DNA of 64,000 nucleotides from Trueperella pyogenes (GTDB taxonomy: Bacteria > Actinomycetota > Actinomycetes > Actinomycetales > Actinomycetaceae). Of the stretch, positions 18,323-27,589 are shown one piece after another. Location of the stretch: the NCBI RefSeq assembly GCF_001070855.1, contig NZ_JVLH01000009.1:124001-188000 (forward strand), read 5' to 3'. Position numbers and translations under genes: made by a program. Under the pieces are notes generated by a model. The model was not told the origin of the DNA, ran no database searches, and was given only the letters and a program-made list of their open reading frames with translations. Each line of letters starts with the position of its first letter. Within the stretch, counting starts at the first letter, position 1.

Positions 18323-19024
18323 ATGGGCATTTTTGACCGTTTTGAAAACGCCGTTGAGCGCGGCGTAAACGGTGCTTTTTCTCGTGTGTTCCGTTCTGGG
18401 ATCAAAGCCGTTGACGTCACCTCTGCACTCAAACGAGCGATGGACGACCATGTCCAGGAACTGTCTACGGACCGCGCAATCGCACCGAATCACTTCACCA
18501 TTCGTATGGCGCCGGCGGACATGAACGCACTGGGCGACCTTGATATTCTTTCCGATGAATTCGTTCAGCAAGCCACCGACTACGCACAGTCCCAGGGCTA
18601 CTCACTTCTCGGGCCGATCTCTATCGACTTCACCAAAGATAGCGACGAATTTACCGGTCAGCTCCAGGTTCAAGCACGCAACGAACGCGGTGCAGCAGCC
18701 CCGGCGACAGCCTCGTCCCCTTCACCCGAACACCCCATCATTGATGTCGACGGAGAAAAGTGGCTCCTCACCGAACCCGTCACTGTTATTGGCCGTGGGA
18801 CTGAGGCCGACATTACCGTCGCCGATTCGGGAGTTTCCCGCCGTCACCTGGAACTTCGTATCACTCCAACCGGCGTTATCGCTACCGATTTGGGCTCGAC
18901 AAATGGTACCTTCGTCGAAGGACACCGCATCGACGCGGCGACCCTTCTTGACGGAAACCAGATCACCATCGGCCGCACCCGCATCTTGTTCTGGACGCAC
19001 CCGCAAAGTGAGGATGCCCAGTGA
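18323..19024 (+). CDS. fhaA: FhaA: DUF3662 and FHA domain protein
   Basis: A 233-residue protein beginning MGIFDRFENAVERGVN, the DUF3662 signature, spanning about residues 1-115. It ends in a phosphothreonine-binding FHA domain (about 140-228) with IGRG, SRRHLEL and LGSTNGTFV. In mycobacteria FhaA binds phosphorylated partners of the PknA/PknB kinases and modulates peptidoglycan synthesis. It is the first gene of the seven-gene cell-wall operon; a weak AAGGA site precedes ATG 18323. The stop overlaps the fhaB start. A TAAAAT at 18239 may be a promoter -10 but no matching -35 is seen. Confidence 0.95.
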   Translation: MGIFDRFENAVERGVNGAFSRVFRSGIKAVDVTSALKRAMDDHVQELSTDRAIAPNHFTIRMAPADMNALGDLDILSDEFVQQATDYAQSQGYSLLGPISIDFTKDSDEFTGQLQVQARNERGAAAPATASSPSPEHPIIDVDGEKWLLTEPVTVIGRGTEADITVADSGVSRRHLELRITPTGVIATDLGSTNGTFVEGHRIDAATLLDGNQITIGRTRILFWTHPQSEDAQ

Positions 19025-19497
19025 CTTCTGATCTCACCTTTACCCTCTTCCGATTGGGATACCTTGTATTCCTGTGGCTCCTAGTCTTAGGAGCGGTCTC
19101 AACCCTGCGCCGAGATATTTTCGGCACTGTTGTGACCCCGCGTGGAAAAGGGCGAAAGGATGCGGATCGCAAACGACGTGAGTCTCGTCGCGCAAAAACC
19201 GGTACAGCTCCACGCAACCTGCTTCTCACCGGCGGCCCCCTTGTGGGAACAATCATTCCCCTGGGTGCCTCCCCCATCATCATTGGGCGTTCCCCCTCGT
19301 CAACTCTCGTTTTGGAAGACGAATACGCCTCTTCCCAGCACGCCCGACTCACCCCTGCAGATGGTCAGTGGTGGATCGAAGACCTTGGTTCGCGAAACGG
19401 AACTTTCGTGGATGACGAAAGACTGACTTCGCCTCGGGAATTAAACGTTGGGGACATCGTCAGAATCGGCCAAACCACCCTTGAATTGGTGAAGTAA
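19021..19497 (+). CDS. fhaB: FhaB/FipA-like FHA domain protein
   Basis: A 158-residue protein with an N-terminal transmembrane helix (about 8-27), a basic KRRESRRAK linker and a C-terminal FHA domain: IIIGRSPSS, SSQHARL and LGSRNGTFVDD. The domain reads phosphothreonine marks left by the operon's kinases and may tether division proteins at the membrane. GTG 19021 overlaps the fhaA stop (GTGA), and pstP follows at once, indicating strict coupling. Confidence 0.95.
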   Translation: MTSDLTFTLFRLGYLVFLWLLVLGAVSTLRRDIFGTVVTPRGKGRKDADRKRRESRRAKTGTAPRNLLLTGGPLVGTIIPLGASPIIIGRSPSSTLVLEDEYASSQHARLTPADGQWWIEDLGSRNGTFVDDERLTSPRELNVGDIVRIGQTTLELVK

Positions 19498-19498
19498 C

Positions 19499-20863
19499 AT
19501 GCCCCAATCCAAGCCCGTCGAGTTCCACTACGCCGCTCGCAGCGACGTCGGCTTGGTGCGTCAAAATAACCAAGATTCTGGCTACGCAGGCGCAAATTTA
19601 CTGGTTTTAGCCGACGGCATGGGCGGTCCCGCGGGCGGCGATATCGCCTCGTCGGTCGCAATGGCTCACCTCGTCCCTCTGGACACCGACTCTCACCCGG
19701 CAGAATCTCTTCTTCCCCTCCTTCGCGATGCCCTGATGGATGCTCACGAAGAGCTCTCAGAGCGCTCACAACATGACCCTGAGCTCGCAGGTTTGGGAAC
19801 GACCTGCATTGCAATCTTGCGTTCGGGTCGGAAACTCGCGATGGTCCACATCGGTGACTCACGCGCATACCTCCTTCGCGGGGATACTCTGACCCAGGTC
19901 ACCACCGATCACTCTTTCGTTCAATACTTGGTTGATAGCGGCCAAATCACCCCTGAAGAGGCCGAACACCATCCTCAGCGCAACGTCGTCATGCGCATTC
20001 TGGGCGATTCCCAAGCGGATGTCACCCCCGATGAAACCATGCGCGAGGCGATCGTCGGCGATCGCTGGCTCCTGTGCTCCGACGGGCTTTCCGGCGTTGT
20101 TTCTGCCGATACAATCGCCGAGGTCCTCACCGACGTCCATGACCCAGGTGAATGCGCCGAAGAGCTCATCCGCCTAGCGCTTCTTGCCGGTGGCCCAGAT
20201 AACGTGACCTGCGTTGTCGCCGATATTGTTCCCGCGGGAACCAACCCTCCCGCCGCACCCCAGGTCGTCGGCGCAGCCGCAAAGGACCGCTTAGCTCCAA
20301 CCCGAGGCGGAGGAGGCGCAGCCGCGCGTGCAGCCGCCCTTTCAGCACCTACAAAGTCACTTCCTCAAGATGACGAGGCCGAGCCTGAGCTCCCCCGTCG
20401 CGCACGCTTTGGGTGGGTACTTCCCCTCGTCTCATTGATCACGGCCATTGCTGTTGTTGTCGGTGGATGGTTCGGCTGGAAGTGGAGCCAAACTCAGTAC
20501 TACGTGCTGGGCAAAGATGGTGCTGTGGTGATCTACCAAGGTATTCCGCAATCGATTGGATCGTGGAATCTCTCGCATGCGGTGGAAATTACCGATGTGA
20601 AGCTCGATCAGCTTGCCGCGGTCGACCAGCAACGTTTACAAGAACCCGTCACTCGTACTTCTCGCAGCGATATCGACGCCTACGTGTCAGTCCTGCGATC
20701 GAATGCCCGCGAGCGCGCTTTGGAGAAAGAACGCGAAGCGAAGCAGCAAAAGGAACAGCAGGAACGCGAGCAAAACCAGAACAACCAGCAGGGACAAGAA
20801 GGTCAAGGTTCCACAGGCGATAATTCCGCCAATTCCTCGGCCAATCAGGAAGGGGGACACTAA
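19499..20863 (+). CDS. pstP: PP2C-type Ser/Thr phosphatase PstP
   Basis: A 454-residue membrane-anchored phosphatase. The catalytic domain (about 1-240) shows the PP2C metal-binding motifs SDVGLVRQNNQDS, LADGMGG, HIGDSRAYLLR and GGPDNVT. A linker precedes a transmembrane helix (about 303-325, just before GWKWSQ). The extracellular tail ends in a glutamine- and asparagine-rich run (residues about 405-454). The enzyme reverses phosphorylation by PknA and PknB, including on FHA partners and penicillin-binding proteins. The stop overlaps the rodA ATG (TAATG). Confidence 0.96.
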   Translation: MPQSKPVEFHYAARSDVGLVRQNNQDSGYAGANLLVLADGMGGPAGGDIASSVAMAHLVPLDTDSHPAESLLPLLRDALMDAHEELSERSQHDPELAGLGTTCIAILRSGRKLAMVHIGDSRAYLLRGDTLTQVTTDHSFVQYLVDSGQITPEEAEHHPQRNVVMRILGDSQADVTPDETMREAIVGDRWLLCSDGLSGVVSADTIAEVLTDVHDPGECAEELIRLALLAGGPDNVTCVVADIVPAGTNPPAAPQVVGAAAKDRLAPTRGGGGAAARAAALSAPTKSLPQDDEAEPELPRRARFGWVLPLVSLITAIAVVVGGWFGWKWSQTQYYVLGKDGAVVIYQGIPQSIGSWNLSHAVEITDVKLDQLAAVDQQRLQEPVTRTSRSDIDAYVSVLRSNARERALEKEREAKQQKEQQEREQNQNNQQGQEGQGSTGDNSANSSANQEGGH

Positions 20864-22281
20864 TGGCAACCGTGTCCATTAACCCCGTTCGTCCCCGACG
20901 TTTCCTTGAGCTTGTCCTTATGCTTCTTGCCCTAGCCGTCGGCATTGGTGGCTATGTCATCACCAGTATCAACCGGACGGGCGAGCTCCCGGCAAACCTC
21001 GGCCTTCACATTGGAATTTTGCTGGCCATTGCAATCCTTGCGGAAATCGGAGTCCACTTCTTGGCTCCCTACGCTGATCCCGTTATTTTGCCGGTCGCCG
21101 TTGCGCTCACCGGCATGGGTTTGGCAATGATTTACCGTATTGACCTCTCATTGAACGCGCTGGGCATGGATACAGTCGGCATGCGTCAAATGATGTTCGT
21201 CGGTATTGCAATTGCCTTGGCCGCAGTCATTTTGGTTGTTATTCGTGACCACCGGATCCTGCGTCGCTACACCTACACTTTCGGCCTGCTTTCGCTTGTT
21301 TTGCTCCTTTTGCCGATGATTCCCGGACTGGGTAAGGAAACCTACGGTGCTCGCGTGTGGATCAGCCTGGGACCGTTGTCAATGCAGCCCGGTGAGCTCG
21401 TCAAGATCACACTGGCAATCTTCTTCGCGGGTTACCTGGTGAACAACCGCGATAACCTCGCGATTGGCGGCCCCAAGGTTCTGGGCATGCGGATGCCCCG
21501 CGCTCGCGACCTCGGACCAATCTTGGTCGTATGGCTTGTGGGGGTAGCAATCCTGGTTCTTCAACGGGATTTGGGGACCTCGCTGCTCTTCTTCGGCCTT
21601 TTTGTTGCGACCCTGTATGTCGCAACAAACCGCGTTTCCTGGCTGGTCATTGGCTTCCTCATGTTCGTCCCCGCTGTTCTTGTTGCCATCAGCACCTTCA
21701 GCCACGTTCGCGCTCGTTTCTCCGTCTGGCTCAATGCTCTTGACCCCGAGGTCTACAACGCTCAAGCCGGCGGCTCCTATCAGCTGGTCCAAGGCCTCTT
21801 CGGCCAGGCCTCGGGCGGGCTTATGGGAACGGGCTGGGGTCGCGGTTATCCACAGCTTGTGCCTCTGGCTAACTCGGACTTCATCCTCTCTTCTTTCGCT
21901 GAAGAACTTGGAATTACTGGCCTTGCGGCGATCTTGGTCCTGTACTTGATTCTCATTGAACGAGGAATGCGCGCGGCAATTGGCGTGCGTGACGGTTTCG
22001 GGAAGCTCCTTGCCACGGGCCTGAGCTTCTCCTTCGCAATCCAGATTTTCGTGGTTTTGGGCGGTATTACTCGACTGATTCCACTCACCGGCCTAACCGC
22101 TCCTTTCTTGGCAGCCGGCGGCTCTTCGATGGTGTCCTCATGGCTGGCTGTTGCTCTTCTGATCCGCGTATCGGATGCTTCACGTCGTCCTTCGGTGCCC
22201 TCAACCTGGACCTCGGGCAATCTCCCCGTCGTTGATGCCAAGAAGCGTCACACCCCCGAACACGCGGGAGGTCGCCTGTGA
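20863..22281 (+). CDS. rodA: RodA/FtsW family peptidoglycan polymerase
   Basis: A 472-residue SEDS protein with ten or more hydrophobic segments and the signatures RVWISLGPLSMQPGELVKI, QRDLGTSLL and, near the C-terminus, GITRLIPLTGLTAPFLAAGGSS. It polymerises lipid II glycan strands outside the membrane, paired with the class B PBP encoded next. Placement between pstP and pbpA is the conserved actinobacterial order, favouring RodA over FtsW. Its stop overlaps the pbpA start (GTGA). Confidence 0.95.
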   Translation: MATVSINPVRPRRFLELVLMLLALAVGIGGYVITSINRTGELPANLGLHIGILLAIAILAEIGVHFLAPYADPVILPVAVALTGMGLAMIYRIDLSLNALGMDTVGMRQMMFVGIAIALAAVILVVIRDHRILRRYTYTFGLLSLVLLLLPMIPGLGKETYGARVWISLGPLSMQPGELVKITLAIFFAGYLVNNRDNLAIGGPKVLGMRMPRARDLGPILVVWLVGVAILVLQRDLGTSLLFFGLFVATLYVATNRVSWLVIGFLMFVPAVLVAISTFSHVRARFSVWLNALDPEVYNAQAGGSYQLVQGLFGQASGGLMGTGWGRGYPQLVPLANSDFILSSFAEELGITGLAAILVLYLILIERGMRAAIGVRDGFGKLLATGLSFSFAIQIFVVLGGITRLIPLTGLTAPFLAAGGSSMVSSWLAVALLIRVSDASRRPSVPSTWTSGNLPVVDAKKRHTPEHAGGRL

Positions 22282-23735
22282 ATACCCAGATTCGTCGTCT
22301 TTTCGTCGTCGTTTTGACGATGTTTGCGGCCCTTGGCCTGATTGTGACGAATAATCAGGTCATTCAGGCCCCATCTCTCAATGCCGATGGGCGCAATCAG
22401 CGAACCATCCTCCATGCCGCCGAAGTTGACCGCGGTCCGATCATCGTTGCTGGAGAAGCCATCGCTTCGTCAAAGAAGATCGAGGATTCTTCGCGCTACC
22501 AGCGTTCTTATGCCCAGGGTCCCCTCTACGCCCAGACCACGGGATACTTCTCTGCCGCTTTCTCTCAATCGACTGGGATGGAAGCAGCGGCTGAGGACAT
22601 TTTGGATGGACAGTCTCAGGTTCTCCTTGCCCAGCGCTTCCGTAACCTTTTCACTGGGCAAAACCGCCAAGGTGGTGGCGTCGTTTTGACGCTCAACCCA
22701 AATATGCAAAAGATCGCGGCTGAAAAACTGGGAAATCGCAAGGGCGCAGTTGTCGCTCTCGATGCCAAGACCGGTGCGGTCTTGGCCATGTATTCTTCGC
22801 CTTCCTACGATCCCAATTCGCTGGCGGTCTTTGATTCACAGGAAGCCAATACCGCTTACACGAATCTCATTAACGATCCCTCTAAGCCCCTGTATAACCG
22901 CGCGATTGCAGGCGACTTATATGCTCCCGGATCGACCTTCAAGATCCTGACAAGCATTGCTCTTCTTGAAAAGGGCGCGGTCACTCCGGAAACAGAGATG
23001 GACTCCCCCGTCTCGACCACGCTTCCCGGAACGGCCACCTCGGTGTCAAATATTGAATCAACCGAATGCGGCAACGGACACCCAACCCTTTCCGAAGCCT
23101 TTGCGCGTTCATGCAACACAACCTTTGTCTTGGCCAGCGAGAAACTGACGCACACGGATTTGGCCGATGTAACAAACCGTTTTGAGTTCGGAACCTCCCA
23201 GAAAATTCCGCTCAGCGTCACCCCTTCTCAATTCCCCGATTCAACGGATTCTGCACAGCTGGCAATGAGCGCAATCGGCCAGTACTCGGTCAAGGTCACC
23301 CCTATGGAAATGGCGATGATCGCACAGACCATTGCCAATAAGGGAACAATGATGCGTCCCTACCTGATTTCTCAGATCGTTGATTCTGATCTTCAGGTTC
23401 AATCGCAAACCTCACCAATCCGCGTGGGTCAGAAGATCACCCCCGAGATCTCCTCCCAACTGACGCAGATGATGACCGGCGTTGTCTCCCAGCCCTATGG
23501 AACCGGAACCTCCATGGCAATTTCGGGCGTTCCTGTTGCAGCCAAGACCGGAACCGCTGAATTAGGCGATGGCTCCGGCCGCGCAAATGCCTGGGCAGTT
23601 GGCTTCGCCCCCGCCGATAATCCGCAGATCGCCTTCGCGGTAGTTGTTGAAGGCGATGAATCCCATCCCGTCCCGCACGGTGGAACCGATGCGGGCCCCA
23701 TCGCACGTGCACTTCTCCAGGAGGGTCTGAAGTGA
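22278..23735 (+). CDS. pbpA: Class B penicillin-binding protein (PbpA)
   Basis: A 485-residue transpeptidase with an N-terminal membrane anchor (about 8-27). Active-site motifs are STFK (in APGSTFKILTS), SCN (in ARSCNTTF) and KTGTAE (in AAKTGTAEL). It crosslinks peptidoglycan outside the membrane as partner of RodA and is a known PknB-pathway target in mycobacteria. The N-terminal non-catalytic domain is short, as in actinobacterial PbpA. Its end overlaps the pknA start by four bases. Confidence 0.96.
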   Translation: MNTQIRRLFVVVLTMFAALGLIVTNNQVIQAPSLNADGRNQRTILHAAEVDRGPIIVAGEAIASSKKIEDSSRYQRSYAQGPLYAQTTGYFSAAFSQSTGMEAAAEDILDGQSQVLLAQRFRNLFTGQNRQGGGVVLTLNPNMQKIAAEKLGNRKGAVVALDAKTGAVLAMYSSPSYDPNSLAVFDSQEANTAYTNLINDPSKPLYNRAIAGDLYAPGSTFKILTSIALLEKGAVTPETEMDSPVSTTLPGTATSVSNIESTECGNGHPTLSEAFARSCNTTFVLASEKLTHTDLADVTNRFEFGTSQKIPLSVTPSQFPDSTDSAQLAMSAIGQYSVKVTPMEMAMIAQTIANKGTMMRPYLISQIVDSDLQVQSQTSPIRVGQKITPEISSQLTQMMTGVVSQPYGTGTSMAISGVPVAAKTGTAELGDGSGRANAWAVGFAPADNPQIAFAVVVEGDESHPVPHGGTDAGPIARALLQEGLK

Positions 23736-25321
23736 GCGATCCCAAACCGACACGGGCACCAAACCAGCTGGCCGGGCGAGTCCTGGCTGGAAGGTATCTG
23801 TTGCTTTCCCTCATTGCCCAAGGAGGGATGGGCGAGGTCTGGAAGGCACGCGATCGCGTCACCGGACGTATCCTTGCCGCGAAGGTCTTGCGTCCTGAGT
23901 TATCCGGGCAGGAACTTTCGCTCTCCCGCTTGCGCATTGAAGCACGTAACGCGATGAGCGTTGAGCATCCGAATATCGCCAATGTCTTGGATTCGGGCGA
24001 AGAAAATGGTCGCGGCTGGATCATTATGGAGTTGGTCGAAGGACGTCCCTTGACCGATTACCTGCGCGGTGGCCAGTCTTTGGCTCCCGAATACCTCATG
24101 CCTATTCTCATGCAGATTGCAATGGCGTTGGGGGCGGCGGCTCAAGCAGGTGTCGTCCATCGCGATATCAAGCCCGCAAATGTACTCATTCGACCCGACG
24201 GTATGGTCAAACTGACGGATTTTGGTATTTCTCGTACAGATTCCCAGATCGATCTGACCGCCGATGGCATGGTGATGGGAACCGCCCAGTACCTTCCCCC
24301 CGAGCAGGCAATGGGAGAGAAAGCCACCTCACTGGGTGACCTTTACGCTCTGGGTGTGATTGCGTACGAGGCCGCGGCAGGAGTTCGTCCTTTTACTGGG
24401 AAGTCCCAGGTTGATATTGCCTTTGCCCACGTCAATGAACCGGTTCCCGCGCTTCCTGATACGGTTCCCGCTCCCCTTGCCCAAGTGATCTACCGCTTGT
24501 TGGATAAAGATCCACAGCAGCGTCCCGCATCGGGCTCTGCGCTTGTTCGTGAATTGGTTGCGGCAGCCAGTGAGATGGGCGTGTCCCTTCAGGCACGTCC
24601 GCTCCCTGCTCCAACCGTCCCAGCTCCGCAGCACGGTGCACCATCGGCTGCGAGTGAACCCGCGGTTGAAACTCGTGTCAACCCGGTGGCTCGACGCAGT
24701 GCACCGATTCGCCACACACACCGTCGTTCCCTTCCCGAGGACATGCTTGAGCCCGTCGATTTTGACGCACAGGCAGCACAGCCGTCCCTGGCAGCCCGCT
24801 CGGTGACGCAGACGCGTACGCCCGAGGCCTCGCACAAGGATTCCCCATCACGCCCTTCCCTCTCCTCCCGTATTGCCGCGGCCTCGCGAAGGGAAGAACC
24901 AGGTGACGGACCGGGGCGCAGGACACAAAGCCGCAGGACAGCTCCCGCGACGCACACTCCCGCCCCCGAGGCCTCGGCACGCAAGGCGCCTACAGCCCCA
25001 TCGCGTCCTAAACGGCCTGCTCAGACCACAAGAATCAACCCCGCGCTTTTCCGCTGGCATGCGATCACGGAAGAGAACGGAACAATCCTCACGAGCGCTC
25101 CAGCAAAGACTCGCTACAATCGTTCTGTTGTGGCGCCGGAGCCAAGCCGCAGTGAGCAAATCGGAAAATGGCTGGTCATCTTCCTGATCTCTCTCACAAT
25201 TTTCTTAATTGCGGTTGCTACTATCCACAACAGATTAGGGTCGCTCCTGCACAGGACAAGTGCAGACGTCTCACTCAATCAGGAGGTTTCGACATGGCAG
25301 AATCCGCCCCTCGAGTTCTAG
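23732..25321 (+). CDS. pknA: Serine/threonine protein kinase PknA-like
   Basis: A 529-residue transmembrane kinase. The kinase domain (about 15-275) has GGMGEVWKARD, the lysine in AAKVL, HRDIKPANVL, DFGI and an APE-like segment PPEQAMG. A long Pro/Ala/Arg-rich juxtamembrane region (about 290-470) holds many Thr/Ser. One transmembrane helix (about 475-498) is followed by a very short tail, so there is no PASTA sensor. Its last 28 bases overlap pknB, whose ribosome binding site lies inside pknA. The kinase phosphorylates cell-wall and division proteins together with PknB. Confidence 0.95.
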   Translation: MSDPKPTRAPNQLAGRVLAGRYLLLSLIAQGGMGEVWKARDRVTGRILAAKVLRPELSGQELSLSRLRIEARNAMSVEHPNIANVLDSGEENGRGWIIMELVEGRPLTDYLRGGQSLAPEYLMPILMQIAMALGAAAQAGVVHRDIKPANVLIRPDGMVKLTDFGISRTDSQIDLTADGMVMGTAQYLPPEQAMGEKATSLGDLYALGVIAYEAAAGVRPFTGKSQVDIAFAHVNEPVPALPDTVPAPLAQVIYRLLDKDPQQRPASGSALVRELVAAASEMGVSLQARPLPAPTVPAPQHGAPSAASEPAVETRVNPVARRSAPIRHTHRRSLPEDMLEPVDFDAQAAQPSLAARSVTQTRTPEASHKDSPSRPSLSSRIAAASRREEPGDGPGRRTQSRRTAPATHTPAPEASARKAPTAPSRPKRPAQTTRINPALFRWHAITEENGTILTSAPAKTRYNRSVVAPEPSRSEQIGKWLVIFLISLTIFLIAVATIHNRLGSLLHRTSADVSLNQEVSTWQNPPLEF

Positions 25322-27291
25322 GGGGACGCTACGAGGTGCGCTCGCTCATCGGGCGCGGCGGGATGGCCGAAGTTCACCTCGGGTTCGACAAGCGTCTGTC
25401 GCGAATCGTTGCAATTAAGACTCTTCGCACCGACCTGGCGATGGATTCCGTCTTCCAGGCGCGCTTCCGTCGCGAGGCCCAGTCCGCAGCTTCGCTTAAT
25501 CACCCAAACATCGTTGCGGTCTACGACACCGGTGAAGAGCCAACCATCCTTCCCGATGGGCGTCGAGTCTCAATTCCTTACATCGTCATGGAATACGTTG
25601 ATGGGCGGCCGCTGAAGGACCTGCTCTCTGACGATGCGGGCCCCTTCCCCATTCCCGAAGTCGTTGACATTGTTGCCGGCGTTCTCTCTGCGCTGGAGTA
25701 CTCACATTCTGCTGGCCTGATTCACCGCGACATCAAGCCCGGCAACGTCATGCTGACTTCCAAGGGCGAAGTCAAAGTCATGGATTTCGGTATTGCCCGT
25801 GCAATCGCCGATTCTCAGGCAACAATGACGCAGACGAACGCAGTCGTTGGCACCGCACAGTACCTTTCCCCCGAGCAGGCACAGGGTAAGCCCGTTGATG
25901 CGCGCTCGGATCTGTACTCAGCGGGCGTCCTGCTCTTCGAGCTTCTCACCGGAAAGCCCCCATTTACAGGGGATTCTGCGGTAGCCGTCGCCTACCAGCA
26001 CGTGCAGACTCTTCCGCCGCTTCCTTCATCGATTGCGCCCGATATTCCAGCTGAAATGGACCGCGTTGTCATGAAGGCTCTGGCTAAGAACCCTGACGAT
26101 CGCTATTCTTCAGCGGCTGCAATGAAGGCTGACCTTCTGCGCGCGGCTCATGGCTCTCACGTGAACGCGCCCGACACTGCGGTGTGGACGACCCAGGCAA
26201 CGCAAACGCTTCCCGCTGTTGCCACGCCTCCGGCTTTCCCCACAGCGTCCTCACCTTCCGAGGCCCAGGAGACCCAAATTCGACCTCGTGGGGCTGCGGC
26301 AACTGCGGTTCGTCAAAATGATGAGGAGCAAGAGGACGAGAAGAAGCGTCCTGCGGCTCTGATTGTGGGAATCATCGGTGTTGTTCTGGTTGCGGTTATT
26401 GGTATCGCGTGGCTTTTCCTGACGCATACTCGAGCTGATTCGACGACAGAGGTGCCCAACGTTGTCGGTCAGACCCAAGCCGAGGCCATGAAGACCATTA
26501 CGGATAAGGGCTTCGAGTGGGCTGTTGCGAACGAGCAGGTTGCTTCTGACAGTGTTCCTGCCGGTTCCGTTGTTTCAACCGATCCGAAGGCCGGAACCGC
26601 TGCCAAACCCGGTTCCCGCGTGATTGCAACGATTTCTTCGGGTCCTGCGTCCATTACTCTGCCGGACAACCTTGTCGGCATGACCCCAACGCAGGCTCAG
26701 CAAACTGTTGAGGCTTTGGGCTTGAAGTGGACTCTGTCCGACCAGAAGGAAGCCTCCGATTCGGTCGAAAGCGGAAAGATTGCACGCGTCAGTCCTTCTG
26801 CAGGCTCGAAGGTCCGCGCCGGATCAACCATTACCGGTTACGTGTCCTCTGGCTCTGAAAAGGTGACAATCCCCGATGTCACTGGCATGAGCCAGGATCA
26901 GGCTCGTACTGCACTGACTCAAGCCGGCCTGTCGGTTGGAAACGTCAATACCGTCGATGAGGGCGGTGCCCAGCAGGGCCGTGTCGTCTCGACCTCTCCG
27001 GCTGTGGGTTCCGAGGCCAAGCGCGGCGATACTATCGCCCTGAACATCGCTTCGGGTAACATCACTGTTCCTCAGAACCTGACGGGTGCAAACTACACCG
27101 AGGTCGCCTCTCAGCTTGAGGCCTTGGGATTGCGCGTGACCGTCATCCAGATGCCCGACCGTAACGCAGCTGCTGGTGTTGTCACCGGAGTAACGCCCAG
27201 TGAGGGTTCTGCAGTGCGACAGGGCAGCTCCATCACTCTCTACGTGTCACAGGGTGGGTCTTCGGCCTCCCCCAGCCCCTCAGGCCACTAA
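25294..27291 (+). CDS. pknB: PASTA-domain serine/threonine kinase PknB
   Basis: A 665-residue receptor kinase. The cytoplasmic kinase domain has LIGRGGMAEVHLG, the lysine in AIKTL, HRDIKPGNVML and MDFGIA. A transmembrane helix at about 350-375 leads to four extracellular PASTA repeats, each with a V/L-P-x-V/L-x-G start, that bind lipid II or muropeptides. ATG 25294 was chosen over an upstream frame because AGGAGG stands eight bases before it. It closes the seven-gene operon and is followed by a terminator. It is the presumed master sensor coupling wall synthesis to growth. Confidence 0.97.
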   Translation: MAESAPRVLGGRYEVRSLIGRGGMAEVHLGFDKRLSRIVAIKTLRTDLAMDSVFQARFRREAQSAASLNHPNIVAVYDTGEEPTILPDGRRVSIPYIVMEYVDGRPLKDLLSDDAGPFPIPEVVDIVAGVLSALEYSHSAGLIHRDIKPGNVMLTSKGEVKVMDFGIARAIADSQATMTQTNAVVGTAQYLSPEQAQGKPVDARSDLYSAGVLLFELLTGKPPFTGDSAVAVAYQHVQTLPPLPSSIAPDIPAEMDRVVMKALAKNPDDRYSSAAAMKADLLRAAHGSHVNAPDTAVWTTQATQTLPAVATPPAFPTASSPSEAQETQIRPRGAAATAVRQNDEEQEDEKKRPAALIVGIIGVVLVAVIGIAWLFLTHTRADSTTEVPNVVGQTQAEAMKTITDKGFEWAVANEQVASDSVPAGSVVSTDPKAGTAAKPGSRVIATISSGPASITLPDNLVGMTPTQAQQTVEALGLKWTLSDQKEASDSVESGKIARVSPSAGSKVRAGSTITGYVSSGSEKVTIPDVTGMSQDQARTALTQAGLSVGNVNTVDEGGAQQGRVVSTSPAVGSEAKRGDTIALNIASGNITVPQNLTGANYTEVASQLEALGLRVTVIQMPDRNAAAGVVTGVTPSEGSAVRQGSSITLYVSQGGSSASPSPSGH

Positions 27292-27374
27292 GGCTCACGA
27301 GGCCCGCTTCGGACTAACAAACAGTCTGCTTGGGGACCTCGCCCGAAGGGCAGACAATCTGAACTGAATATACT

Positions 27375-27401
27375 GTGGGGGCCGGCATTGCCGGCCCCCA
27401 C
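27375..27401. terminator. Terminator after pknB
   Basis: A perfect 12-bp stem (27375-27386 with 27390-27401) with loop ATT, in the GTGGGG-CCGGC hairpin family. It lies between pknB and the convergent 50-residue membrane protein gene and can serve both. Confidence 0.9.
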
Positions 27402-27422
27402 TCTATGCTCATTTTCGGTCAA

Positions 27423-27575
27423 TCAGACCGCAGCGCCACCCAACCCAAAGAAACGCTCTGCCCATGGGAAAACATAGGCAAAAAGCACGGCGACAGCGAA
27501 GGCGGCAATCACTAGGCACAAGAAAACTCGGAACCACGTGGGTCCCGGAAGGTGGCGGAAAAACCATCCGTACAT
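27423..27575 (-). CDS. Small conserved single-pass membrane protein (50 residues)
   Basis: This gene is easily missed because of its size. It starts MYGWFFRHLPGPTWFR and continues with one hydrophobic helix (about 17-38) and a PWAERFFG end. Small proteins with an MYxWxWRHLPG start occur next to sortase, crgA and pknB genes in many actinobacteria. AAGGAA lies upstream of ATG 27575, and it follows the sortase by 14 bases on the same strand, so it is the last gene of the DUF881-sortase operon. Function unknown; a small partner of the sortase or of division proteins is a guess from position. Confidence 0.85.
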   Translation of the reverse strand: MYGWFFRHLPGPTWFRVFLCLVIAAFAVAVLFAYVFPWAERFFGLGGAAV

Positions 27576-27589
27576 ATTGAATTCCTTCC

